DNA from: Chlorops oryzae
Taxonomy: Eukaryota; Arthropoda; Insecta; Diptera; Chloropidae
Direction of reading: 5' to 3'
DNA: 64,000 bases
Assembly: GCA_020466095.1 (NCBI GenBank)
Contig: CM035809.1
Span: 21,954,942 to 22,018,941, forward strand
Shown: in pieces, positions 22,818 through 33,960 of the stretch
Position numbering within the stretch: position 1 is the stretch's first letter
Layout: each line of letters starts with the position of its first letter
Position numbers and translations under genes: made by a program
The notes under the pieces: model-generated
Told to the model about the DNA's origin: nothing
The model's database searches: none
What the model saw: the letters and a program-made list of their open reading frames with translations, nothing else

Positions 22818-25571
22818 GTCAAAAATGACTCTTAAAGGAATCCGGAACAAGCTTCATCCCACCATTATTCTCAATCGCATAAAGAGAAACTATTTAAGGA
22901 CTGTTTAAGAATTCTTTGGTCGCATTCGAAAATTGGTACCAAATAACCTTGGAAAGGCTGATCGCTCTTTTATTCGAACTAAAGATAAATATCTGGTTCT
23001 GGAACTTGCCTAAAGACTGCGAATAAATTTTTTTTTTTTAGCTTGAATATCTATTGAATTTTATTTCTTTGGAGAAAAAAGAAAGTTAACACGGTAACGT
23101 TGAGTGGATGTTCTCGAGAAGCAACAAAATTAGTAATATTTATAATATTTAGAATGCAACCTATTTTAACCCAATATATCCTATAAGATAACAATAAATG
23201 CCTGAAAACTTTTATTCTTGTATTTTTAATGTCCAAACTTCCCCTTCCGTTTCAGAACCACGTCTCGTCAAAGAAGATTTTACTCCATCATTCCATCCTA
23301 ACACTTCCTGGTCATTTATTTTAAAATACATGCATCAAAACTTAATATTTTGAAAGTCCAGATTAAAGTCTCCACAGATTTGTGATCAATTTATCAAATT
23401 ATTGTATTAAAAGCTTTATTCACTGGCCGATAAAAGCTTTCAACATTATCGTATATATTATATGACTTCATTCAGAGTGGGGGTATAACATTAAAACTGT
23501 TTCTCCATTCAGCTGCCCCAACACTTTCGCTTTTATGAATTAATATAAAATAAAATTGTGAAATTGGCGCCTTCGATTAGGAGTTGCATGCAATCAAAAT
23601 CGAGCGATTGATACAGACACGACACAACATTTGCATATAAATTGTCGTTTATTTGTTTACATACATATAGATATACATACAATAATGTATTAATTAACAA
23701 TTTAAGCTTGGAATTATCACAAAGAAACATAACAAATGCAAATTATTGAGCTTCGGAGGCAATAAAAATAAGAAACCAGATACAAAGGCAAACCGCAAAT
23801 CGTTTCCGGCAAAGAGCATTGAAAAAATTGGTAGATTAACAAGACGGCTCGCCGGTCGGTTGGGCTAGCTCTTTCGGAATAAAAACGCTTTTTCACAATG
23901 GAAAAATATATACATATTTAAATTAAGTTTCAAAAGCCAACTGGAAAGAAGAAACAAAGAAACAAAGCAACAAGGAAACAAGTTGCAAACCTGCCATATA
24001 TCAGTTAAAGGGCAGAAAACCACACAAGGAAATTGAACTTAAGCAAACCGCAAACGTCAGGTCCGTAAGAATCAATCAACATTTTGGGGCACACAACGGG
24101 CTCAATTTAATTGGGGAGTTTTAAGTAAAGAATTGCTTAAGTGTAAGGCTTAAGAGAACATAATTATATGCACGAAATGCGAATTTCTTAATTGAATCAG
24201 GACTGTCTTAAGGAGACGCCTTTAACGTCATTGCACGATTGCTCAAAAATGTTGCAGAGACGTATGCGATACGCAACGGACTATCGTGAATTTATTGCTC
24301 GCATCATCAGATTCTTTGTGGTCACTTGTATGACCACCTCGTAAAGCTGATATAAAATCCTCGGTCGGGAAAAGAAGTATTGAGTTTTGCTTTTTTATTT
24401 ATACATAAAAATTTTTTTAGTTTCAATTTTTTTTTAAATTTTTTTTATAAGTACATAAGTAATTTTTTAATTAAGAAATAATTTTTAATTTTTAATACTT
24501 ATTTTAAAATTTATTTACTATATTTTCATTTCTTTTATTTTAATTTTTTTTTAATTTATTTACTTTATTAATTTTTTATTTTAATTTATTTTTTATATTA
24601 TTATATATTTTATTTATTTTTATTTATTTATTTTTTATTTTATGTATTTTTTGTATTTATTTCATTTTTTTTTTTTTTTATTTTTTATTTTTTTTATTAT
24701 TTTTATTTATTATTTTTTATTTTACTTATTTTTTTATTTATTATTTTTTTATTTTACTTATTTTTTTTATTTATTTTTTTTATTTTTTATTTTTACTTTT
24801 TTTTTATTTTATTATTTTTTTATTTTTTATTTTATTTATTATATTTTATTTTATTATTATTTTATTTTTTATTTTTTTATTTTTTTATATTTATTTTTAT
24901 TTTATTTTTTATTTTATTTATTTTTATTTTTTACTTATTTCTTTTACTTATTTTTTTTTACTTATTTTATTTATTTTTTTTATTATTTTTTTTTACTTAT
25001 TTTATTATTTTTTTTCTTATTTTATTTATTTTATTTTTTATTTTTTTTTTCTTTTTTATTTTTTTATTTTTTTTCTCTTTTAATTTTTGATTTTTTTTCA
25101 ATTAAATAAAAAAATTAATAAATTTAATAAAAAGTAAAAAAAGAATAAAAAAAAATAAAATAGATGAAAAGTTTTATTTTACTAAATATTTTAAAATTTT
25201 TTAGTTTATTTTTTTAAATTTTTTATTTTATTTTTATAAAACTTTTAATTTTTTTAAATTTCTTTTGTAATTTTTAATTTTATTTTTTTTATTTTTTATC
25301 TTATTTTTCTAATTTTTTATTTAATTTTAAAAAAATTTTATTTTGTTTTGTTTTAATTTCTTATTTTATATATTATCGATTTGTATCTCAAAACAGATAA
25401 TCTCTAAAGAAAAAATCGATTTTTACCAAGATATTAATTTGTCGGTTATAACTGAAACAATCGACTCTGTATAAATAATCATGATCGTGATGATCCTCGA
25501 TTGCTCACCAATATGCTCGCGACCATTTTTCGCATAAAAATTGAAGAATTAATCGTTATAGAATCGATCCC
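22818..25571. repeat. large tandem duplication, unit 2 (2.75 kb)
   Basis: Second copy of 19898-22817 in direct orientation. It ends at GAATCGATCCC (25571), the word that also ends unit 1, after which the sequence becomes unique. Differences are mostly small indels and contraction of the T-rich tract (24405-25360). Confidence 0.9.
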
Positions 25572-27561
25572 ATTCGGAGTCTAGTATCGATTTATGTATA
25601 CCTTAATATGATTCGAAGAACCGACTTGAACTTTAGTTCGAACTTTAGTTAAATATCGATTCTGAATACTAAATCGATAGGTACTTCGATTTCAAGCAAA
25701 GGATCGATTTTCTAAAGAAGATTACTACTTCAGTTCAGAATCGCAGAACGATTTCGAGAATTTCAGTATCCAATTGAGGATTTTCAACGCTCCAATATGA
25801 TTCTTTCTAGAGCGGAAAACAAACTACTCCAACAATCGATTCTGTCCAGTCGAATAAATCTTCAATCTCCTTTTCAATGATGATTAATCATCAGCTCCAC
25901 ATTAAAGCAGCATGTAAAGATTATTTCGAATTCTTTAAATAAATTTTTTTTTATCTCTTGTTTCTACCTGGAACTCTAAACACGTTTGTGAATTTAACCT
26001 ACTCCGTGCACATGGTATTCATCATAGCCCAGTTTATGCGAGAATTCACATACTCAGTTCAAACGCAAATATGCAAAGATTCCACCAAAGCACTTCGCAA
26101 AACCAGTTCACCTCGATTGACCGTGATTTTTGTAAGCAATTTTTTCTTTCTTCTTCTCCACACAATAACTTCTCATGCTTGAATAAAGATATTTGGAATT
26201 TCCTACAACAAAAACAAAGCAGCAAAAAAAAAAATAAAAATAAAAAAATATGAAAAAATAAAAACTTCGCAGAAACTTAAGATTGTGTCATGTCTCTTCA
26301 CGTCATGATGAATGATGGTTACTTGAAGGCGTAAGTAAATGTATTCCCATGACGTAGCAAAAAAAAGAAAGAAAAAATGAAGCATTTTACTACACGCCGA
26401 GCGCGCAAAGTCTTGAAGAGCATCATCGCAAAGATCAGCCTCATTGAGTAGAAGCAGCAGCAGCAGCAGAAGAAGGCGTCAGCAGCAATCGAGTGTGAAC
26501 CGATCTCGCAGCAGAGAGCATTTGAAATCCCATCTCCCCCCATTGAAGTCGAAATGAAATGAAGTAAAGAGAGGAGGAAAAAGTTTTGTCTGCGGTTTGC
26601 TCGATCGCTCGATTGCTCGATTTTGATTTCGTCGTCTCTCCGTCGCGTCCGTTCTTGTCGCATTCGTCTTCGTTCACATTTTTCATTGATGACGAATTCA
26701 ATTCAATTCAATTCAATTCAACATTTCAGCAATTCTTCTTCGCTTTGCTGTTGTACTTGTTGTTGTTGTACTTGTTGTTATTGTACGTTTTGTTGTTGTA
26801 CTTGTTGTTGTTGTCGCCATTCTCTTTACAATGGCTCGCGTTACGTTCGTATGAAAAGGAATTTAAATGCATTTACCCTGCTAGCGGCTGACTCTACTCC
26901 AATTATCTGTCGCAGAGAAAAATATTGCAAAATGTGTAAGAAGCAATAACCGATTTGCTGCTGGCTGGTTAAACCTAGTTTTGAACGCATAGACGCCTTG
27001 GAATGTGAACGAACTATACTTGAATTACATGCACACACACAGTACACAGTCCGGGTCCGTCATAAAGTGACACCGTCAACAATATTCAAAGGAAACTCTT
27101 CTCAAGAGCGGACGACAATAGATTAAAGATTGCTGTCCACTTAAAACGGACTTCACTGTATGAGCCCACTGTCAATTATTTGGTCAGTAAGTGCGTGGAG
27201 GCACTTAAACGTGGAAACCTCGCCACTTCAAAGAAACATGATATTGTTAAGCGTGTCTGCGAAGATTTAGTGGAAAATGGAAAATGAAAATCACCGTCAA
27301 AAGTGTCTGTCAACAGTTTTCGTCAAAGTCCTATCAAAGCGAGCCCAAAGTCGATCTACTTGTGTTCAGTTTTCAAACCAAGTTTTTGATTTCATATTGT
27401 AACCCATTATGTAGTCTAAAAAAAATTACCTAATGTCTGTAAAATAAAACCACCGACCATTCAGCACTCTACTAGACTTGGTGAACGCCTTTTGAGCGAG
27501 TAAAATATTAACAAATTATTTAGAAAAATTTTTTTTATCAGAAAATAAATCAAAATACAGC
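25572..27561. other. intergenic with simple repeats
   Basis: No gene supported. Holds ATCGAT-rich DNA (25572-25860), a GCAGCAGCAG run (26450-26490), (ATTCA)n at 26695-26722 and TTGTTGTAC repeats at 26755-26815. The 26430-26870 stretch is less AT-rich and could be an untranslated exon or regulatory DNA, but no splice-supported coding frame was found. Confidence 0.4.
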
Positions 27562-27978
27562 CGAAATTCTCCATAACGAATTTCTCTCCATAGCGAATCT
27601 TCTCAAGACATTTTCGCTACATTTTTAGTGCCTTTTTTCGACCTTATAACGAATTATCCCTATAACGATTTTTTTTTTCGTGGTCCCTTGAAATTCCTTA
27701 CAGAGAGTTACGACTGTACTCTATTCCATCGTACAGACCCGTCGAGAGGATTTTCAAGCGAGCTTGAGCTCCTCCGAAACACGTCCTTGGGGACCCCTTA
27801 GAGAATTACAGTCGAAACTGTCTCCACAACGAACAAGTCGAAACTGTCTATAAAGAATTTCAAGGGACCATGAAAAAAAATTCCACAGAGGGAGAACTCG
27901 TTATAAGGTCGAAAAAAGGCACTAAAAATGTAGCGAAAAAGCCTTGAGAAGATTCGCTATGGAGAGAAATTTTATTCG
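27562..27978. repeat. hairpin element, ~150-bp inverted arms
   Basis: Left arm words CTCCATAGCGAATCTTCTCA, TTTTTAGTGCCTTTTTTCGA and TGGTCCCTTGAAATTC (27585-27695) recur as reverse complements at 27855-27970. The central spacer is about 120 bp. No ORF; probably a fold-back or MITE-type element with uncertain ends. Confidence 0.75.
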
Positions 27979-28257
27979 GATTCGATTTCTAGAGCATGCC
28001 TGTACATTAGGAATTAGTAAAAATTTCCGGGACCCCTTAATGACAAATGTAAGCACTGTGGTAAAAGATGGACAATTTCCTAAACGTTGTTTTAAAAAAA
28101 AGTTGATCACCCAGCTTTCGAAGGAGCTTCTGTGGCAAAATGGGCCCGTTGATGGAGTTTATTTCGACACCCCTTAAATTTAACAAAAGCAGTAAAGGAG
28201 GTAAATTTAAAAGGTAAAATCGGCTCTCAAAGATAGAGGGATCTTCTACATGAAGTC

Positions 28258-28622
28258 CAGGCCCCTTACTCTGTAGTTCGACTCGAACAAAGATTTGCTC
28301 GGATGCTCGTTATAATTTATTATTCAGGGTTGTCACAGAATCCGATAACTGTCGGAATCGGAATTAAAACCGATCGAAATTTTATACAGAATTTAAAAAT
28401 TTTGTTGTTTTTGGTTTTGAATAGGAACTATTATCGGTTCTTAATTGCACAGAACCCAATTTTATCCGGCTCTCTATGAAATATATATCAAAATTCAGTC
28501 GCTTAAAATCCAATTCCGACAGCTATCGGATTCTGTGACACCCCTGATTGTTATTCCTTCGACTCGGATGAAGTGTTCGATTAGAATAGCTTTCTGAGTC
28601 GAACCACAGAGTAAGGCCCCAG
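28258..28622. mobile_element. TIR element (TTACTCTGTAGTTCGACTCG ends) interrupted by a second element
   Basis: Inverted ends TTACTCTGTAGTTCGACTCG from 28267 and its near reverse complement ending at 28614 are flanked by GGCCCC on both sides. The internal sequence matches the uninterrupted relative at 32336-32640. Another TIR element (28325-28546) is inserted in the middle. Assignment is undetermined because the flanking GGCCCC could be terminus or target duplication. Confidence 0.65.
28325..28546. mobile_element. nested TIR element, CAGGG ends (hAT-like)
   Basis: CAGGGTTGTCACAGAATCCG at 28325 pairs with the reverse complement ending CACCCCTG at 28546. Arms extend through ATCCGATA.CTGTCGGAAT. 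CAGGG-type ends resemble hAT MITEs, but only a 3-bp ATT match is visible at the flanks, so the superfamily is tentative. 222 bp; no ORF. Confidence 0.65.
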
Positions 28623-29916
28623 GTCTCTAGAAATCAGTTTTAAGAAAACTTTGCGGCCTGGGCACTTCCAAAAGTAGGGTTTTCATGCTTCTTTCAAAGA
28701 TATTCGGAGGCAGAAAACATCCTTCAACGATCCCTTTCTCTCTACAGGGCTCTGAAAAAGAGTTATATTTTTTCTATTATTTTTTCATACACTTGGAGGA
28801 CACTTTTCTCTCTCAGTATAAACCATAGTCGAATTAATTTGTATTTTATTCGGCAGAAACCATTACAGCTTATCGGGATCGGACGATGGATCCATACTTT
28901 TATGGAGAATTTTTACCCAGTATTCAGGAAACAAATTAACTCAAATAGGATTTAGGATTACTTGAGAGATATTAATTATATTCAGTTCCCAGTTTTTTAG
29001 TGGAATATGCCCCTGAATGTCTCAAAATAATGGCAAAATTCCTTAAAATTTAATTTTGAAATCTTCTAAAAAGTAAAACTTGGCCCCATAAAAATTTCCC
29101 TATCCAATTTTCTGCCCCAAGACTCCGCTTAAGATCAGAAATGTCTTAAAATTTAACAACTTTAGGTTATATTAAAAAAATATTTCATCTATGGATATCA
29201 ACTGGACTCAGTACCAACAAGGGATCTTGTAGAAGACCAAAAGTCGAAAGAAGACACGAACTATACAACCCTTAGTGTAGTCAAACATAAAATCAATCAT
29301 GTGTCAATGACAACTCAATGTTAAAAGAGAAAGTTGACTACTTCGGTGGGTAAACTAAGAGCGATTAATATTAGGCGGGGACATTAGTTCAGATCCGGTC
29401 GCTACTGCTTTAGGGCAAAAACACACCTCAAAAGTCAAATTCTTAAAACTTTAATTTGCATTCAATATTTATGATTTTCATTTCAAAATGAATTGAGTTT
29501 CTTTAGGGACAACTCTGAAAGGTGTTTCTGAGGATTATGAAAAATTTCTAATATCAAAAAAAGCACTTATCTTCAATAAATAGAAATTTTGAGTTACCCT
29601 GAAACCAATCTGAAAATTAAGAAAAATTTCGAATCTTAAAAAATATTCTCAATCCAAGAATTTCAACATGTTTTCGAAGATTGAATACACTAAAGAAATC
29701 CTTCAGCTTCTTCATCATTTTCGAAGTTATTGGCGGCCCCCCTCACATCGAACTCGGAAATGGAAGAGAAGAAAAATTAATTCCTAGATTTACCAACAAA
29801 GCAGCAAATCCTGCTAGTTCCATTCACCTATGCTTTTGATTGTAACTGGTTCCACATATCTGGATGTGTTGATATTTTACAAGAAATCCTGAACTATTGG
29901 AGGAGTCCAGGCACAA
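28623..29916. other. intergenic
   Basis: No gene. At 28995-29150 is the partner of the dispersed repeat at 1747-1905. Confidence 0.45.
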
Positions 29917-30968
29917 GCTTTTAACACAAAGTCCACAAAATTTGGGAAGCTAATTTTGGAAAATTAGTTTTTGAGAAAGTTTTTCCCTTAATATAATTTC
30001 TATTGCAATCGAAAAAAAAAAAAAAATGAAAAAGTCAATGCTCCTGCGTTGGGAAATTAATTTTTAATCGGAAGAAAAAGTTATATATTAGGGTGTCTCA
30101 AAAAACAAATTTCCAACAGGCTTTTTTCGAAAGGATTTTTCGGATTTTTCTCAAGTTTTTTTAGGTTGATAAGGTTGCTTGGTGGACTTTCCCAAAAACT
30201 CCTACATAACTGAGATATTTGAGATGGAGTGGTTAGCAAAGACTGGTCTAGATAAGCAATAGTATTCAAGATTTTGAGGCACTAGTCCGAGGAAAAATAT
30301 CCAAGCTTTGTTTTCGTAGACATTAACTAAAGATTTTCCTAGTTTTTTTTGGTTATTTAGGCGTCATTAATTGCTTTTTTTCGAAAAAATAGGTCTGTTC
30401 CCGTACTGCACGAAACTGCCCAATTTTTTTTTTTCAAAATTTGTATGAAAATTGGGCAAACTTGGGTAGTTTTGGGTAGTTTTGTGCTGTAAAGGAACAG
30501 ACCTAATATAAAAGTCTCGAAAAAGACTGCGTCACCTCTTAAATTTATATGAAAATGGGGGGAAAAAATGATGAACTTTCAAAGACAGAGAAGTCCTTAC
30601 TAATTTTCTATAGCTTCTTATAGACCAGCCTTCACGAAAAGGGGAAAAAAAACTCCGAAATTCAGGATTTTCCGCGTAGCTCAACCTCTTAACTCTATGA
30701 AAAAAAACACCCTGAGAAAATTCTCAAAAATACCTTTTGAAGTAAACTTTTTCGGGACACCCTAATATATATACTTCTCCGATTAAAAATTAGTTTTCCA
30801 ACGCAGGAGCATTGACTTTTTCATTTTTTCGACTGCATAAGAAATAATTTTAATGAAAAACATCTCGAAAATTATTATTAAAAACAAAAATTTGCTTCCC
30901 AAATAAAATATACGCGTTAAAAATTTGGATTCCGAAAAAATTTTGTGGACTTTGTGTTAAAAGCTTAT
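29917..30968. repeat. nested inverted-repeat element, ~1.05 kb
   Basis: Outer arms: AAGCTTTTAACACAAAGTCC at 29917 and its reverse complement ending about 30968, continuing through CAATGCTCCTGCGTTGG and its complement. Inside, TTAGGGTGTCTC (about 30089) and GACACCCTAA (about 30760) form a second set of inverted ends, as in mariner-like elements inserted at TA. No transposase frame. Confidence 0.7.
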
Positions 30969-31068
30969 TCTCTTTTGGCTAAAGCAGAAATTGGATCCAG
31001 CATTCGATCCTCTAAAAGGATTTCAATAAGCGGAGCAACAAGCCTTAGTTACGTTTTTAATTTTTAAA

Positions 31069-31075
31069 TATAAAG
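31069..31075 (+). promoter_or_regulatory. TATA-like box upstream of eIF4E
   Basis: TATAAAG in the context TTAAATATAAAGAGGGG, followed after about 30 bp by ACAACAGCATCGC, a plausible start region. Transcription from there would give a 5' leader of roughly 160 bases before the ATG at 31258. Inference from spacing only. Confidence 0.4.
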
Positions 31076-31257
31076 AGGGGACGACGGACAACAGCATCGC
31101 TTTCCATTTAAAAAAAAATTTGTGGCAATTTGAAAACTTTTTTCCATACGAATAACTCTTATAATCCAAGAATGTCGGGGCATAATTTCAACAGTAATCA
31201 TCACCATCAACATCCAATGGGCAATACCACCCAATCCTTATCTGAAAATCAGAGTAT

Positions 31258-31956
31258 ATGCTCGGAGCTGGAAACGCTCCAGGGGAATATGGCTGTATTC
31301 AGACAACACCACAACAACAACAACAACAGCAGCAGCAACGAGATCAAGACGATCCGAATGTCGAGCCAACCGAGGAGATTTACGGACCGATTGACTTCGA
31401 TATGGATCCGTCGGCAAAGCATCCGCTTCAACACGTCTGGACGCTTTGGTATTTAGAAAAGGATCGAACTAAGGCGTGGGAGGACATGCAGAATGAAATT
31501 ACCAGTTTCGATACGGTCGAGGATTTCTGGAGCCTGTACAATCATATAAAGCCACCATCCGAAATCAAAGTCGGCTGCGACTACTCAATGTTCAAGAAGG
31601 GCATCCGTCCGATGTGGGAGGACGCCGCCAATCGACAGGGCGGTCGCTGGGTTGTTACACTCAACAAAAATTCGAAAGCCGATCTGGACTCATTCTGGCT
31701 GGATGTGCTGTTATGCCTTATCGGCGAAGCTTTTGTACATTCCGAGGAGATTTGCGGCGCAGTTGTCAATATAAGACCGAAGAGTAACAAGATATCCGTG
31801 TGGACGGCAAACGGCGATAACGCTGACGCAGCCCTAGAGATAGGCCAGAAATTGCGAGAGTGCTTGCGATTGGGCAAATACTTGCTGCAATACGAATTGC
31901 ACAGAGACACAATGGTTAAGCAAGGCTCGAATGTTTCAGCAATTTATACGTTATAG
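31258..31956 (+). CDS. eIF4E: eIF4E-family mRNA cap-binding protein, intronless (eIF4E1-like paralog)
   Basis: A 232-residue translation initiation factor 4E, which binds the mRNA m7G cap and recruits eIF4G in the cytoplasm. The core from residue 54 (KHPLQHVWTLWYLEKD) to the end (KQGSNVSAIYTL) is complete. Cap-stacking tryptophans are W74 and W120, with E121 next to the latter; W91 lies in the eIF4G/4E-BP surface (VEDFW); the basic patch is in NIRPKSNK. The family's conserved GGRW and DVLLCLIGEAF are present. The N-terminus has nine glutamines (19-27). The core is very close to Drosophila eIF4E1, whose gene has introns, so an intronless copy suggests a retroposed paralog; an A run follows the stop directly. 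Oddity: the first upstream ATG (31172) opens a different frame that runs past this start to 31456, so the N-terminus may be frameshifted or the start poorly used. The core call is firm; the paralog identity and start are not. Confidence 0.88.
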   Translation: MLGAGNAPGEYGCIQTTPQQQQQQQQQRDQDDPNVEPTEEIYGPIDFDMDPSAKHPLQHVWTLWYLEKDRTKAWEDMQNEITSFDTVEDFWSLYNHIKPPSEIKVGCDYSMFKKGIRPMWEDAANRQGGRWVVTLNKNSKADLDSFWLDVLLCLIGEAFVHSEEICGAVVNIRPKSNKISVWTANGDNADAALEIGQKLRECLRLGKYLLQYELHRDTMVKQGSNVSAIYTL

Positions 31957-32231
31957 AAAAAAAAAAAAAAGAAAGTTGGGTGTTCGAATGTTTCGCGTTT
32001 GTGTGACCGACCACATGTAAATTCTCCATATATAATTCTCTATATATATATACTTAGAAGGGCAACACACTTATTTCGTCTTCTCGTCTTTGTTCTTTTA
32101 ACTGCGAATTGCAAAATGAGTCTGCCAATGCAATTTATCCACGTAACGAAAATCTAAACGACCAGTTCATTTTGTAAATTTTTGTCAACACACATTTGTT
32201 TATTATGGGGGAGCGTTAACTCGCAGAAAAA

Positions 32232-32237
32232 AATAAA
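32232..32237 (+). other. candidate polyadenylation signal of eIF4E
   Basis: AATAAA about 275 bases after the stop codon. The 3' region between is AT-rich with a TATATATATA run near 32040. Not proven to be used. Confidence 0.4.
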
Positions 32238-32335
32238 ATGATTTTCGTGTGAACTCCGATTTTTTTTTTCTTTATGGGTTGGGTTCGTAGATTCTGTGGA
32301 ATTGAATTTTGGGCTAAGCATGAGGCCATACTTCT

Positions 32336-32640
32336 TGTAGTTCGACTCTGAGAGCTGTTCTCCTCGAACACTTCAATCCGAGTTGAAGGAATAACAAAGT
32401 ATAACGAACATCCGACACTCGAACAAGAGTTTGAATCGTTCGAATCCGAGAAAATCTTTGTTCGAGTCAAACTACAGGGTTCTCACTCTGTAATCGGCTC
32501 GAACAAAGATTTGCTCGGGTTCGAACGTTTCATACTCTCTTGTTCGAGTGTCTGATGTTCGTTATACGATATTATTGTTATTCGTTCGACTCGATCGTGT
32601 TCGAGTAGAATGGTTTCCGAGTCGAACTACAGAGTAAGGC
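32336..32640. repeat. near-palindromic element, uninterrupted relative of 28258-28622
   Basis: The left half (GTAGTTCGACTC, CACTCGAACAAGAG, CTTTGTTCGAGTC) is the imperfect reverse complement of the right half (to GAGTCGAACTACAGAGTAAG), centred near 32487. It shares its ends and interior words with 28258-28622. No ORF. Confidence 0.75.
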
Positions 32641-33229
32641 TTCAGAGCAAATCCAAGTGGGTTTCCAACAATATAAGAATACTGTGAACAAGATTTTCAC
32701 TTCAATCCGATTGTAAAATATTTCGAGTACCAGGGAATGTCTCATGTGCGTAAATTGAACAATTTTTTCGGCGAACTGAAATTCATGTGAATATGTCCGA
32801 TGTTACGATAGACCGAAAATGATTTGATTCGTTGCGTACTTAATCGTTTCTGACAGAATGTTCAGTCGATACTACAGATACGGCCTAGAGAAATTTCCAA
32901 GGTGTGGTGATTCACAATCATGTGATATGAATATTCATAATAAGAATATTTAAACGTACATAATGCCGATTGTAATGACTATTGGAGGATCTTTTCATGA
33001 ATGATTAAAGTCATTTTACGAATCCGAAATCATCAATTAAATTTAGGGCATAATTAAACCACTTCTGCATAAATAGCTCATTTAATTATATAGAATTATT
33101 TCTGTGGAAATTTACAAATGTCATAGGAAAATTCCTTATTAAATAGGCCGATTAAACTTTAGGGAATCTCCTAATGATTTAATATACATTTACATTAATA
33201 ATGTATATTATTATCAATGGAAATCCATT
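32641..33229. other. intergenic, nothing recognised
   Basis: AT-rich DNA with no gene or repeat boundary. Confidence 0.5.
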
Positions 33230-33960
33230 ATCTTCAGACATGCATGTAATGACCATTACATTATCATATAATAATATCATAATAATCATCAAATCGTCAC
33301 AAAATCATGTATCAAATCATCAATCAATCATAATATCATATATACATCATAATCATATCATATTATCATATATCATATTATCATCATCATCATATCATAT
33401 ATCATATAACAAATCATCATAATTATCATCATACATATATCACACATAACATAATCACATAATTATCATATAATAATATCATCAAATCATCATCATCATA
33501 ATCACATAATACAAATTATCATATAATACATAATTATCTCATCATCATCCTTATTATCATCATTATCATATCATATCATACAAAATCATATATGTACATA
33601 TTATCGTCATCATAATCATCATCATTATAATATATATCAATCATAATCATCATATCATAATATCATAACATATCATCATCATAACATCATCATAATCATC
33701 ATCATCAATCACATATATCATCAAATAATTATCATAATATCAAATACATCGATACATATCATAAATCACTTATAATAATATATAATCAATCATATCATAA
33801 ATCATTATCATAATCATCATCATAATGATCATCATAATCATTATCATAATGATCATCATAATCATAATGATCATCATAATATTAATAATCATCATCATCA
33901 TTATCATAGTCACCATAATAATAATCATCATTTTCGTCATAATCAGCATTATAATCATAA
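33230..33960. repeat. ATC/ATCATA-rich simple-sequence tract
   Basis: About 730 bp of CATCATCATAATCATATCAT-type units, irregularly mixed. Met/Ile-rich frames on the minus strand are artefacts. Similar tracts occur inside both inverted arms (39860-40165, 46290-46640). Confidence 0.93.

Noticed and set aside
21632..25109. Phe/Leu/Tyr-rich plus-strand frames of 80 and 155 codons resembling membrane proteins
   Set aside because: They lie wholly within T-rich (TTTAT)n tracts.
26586..26949. Overlapping plus-strand frames of about 100 codons with Leu/Tyr or Cys runs
   Set aside because: Driven by TTGTTGTAC and (ATTCA)n simple repeats; two frames are equally open.
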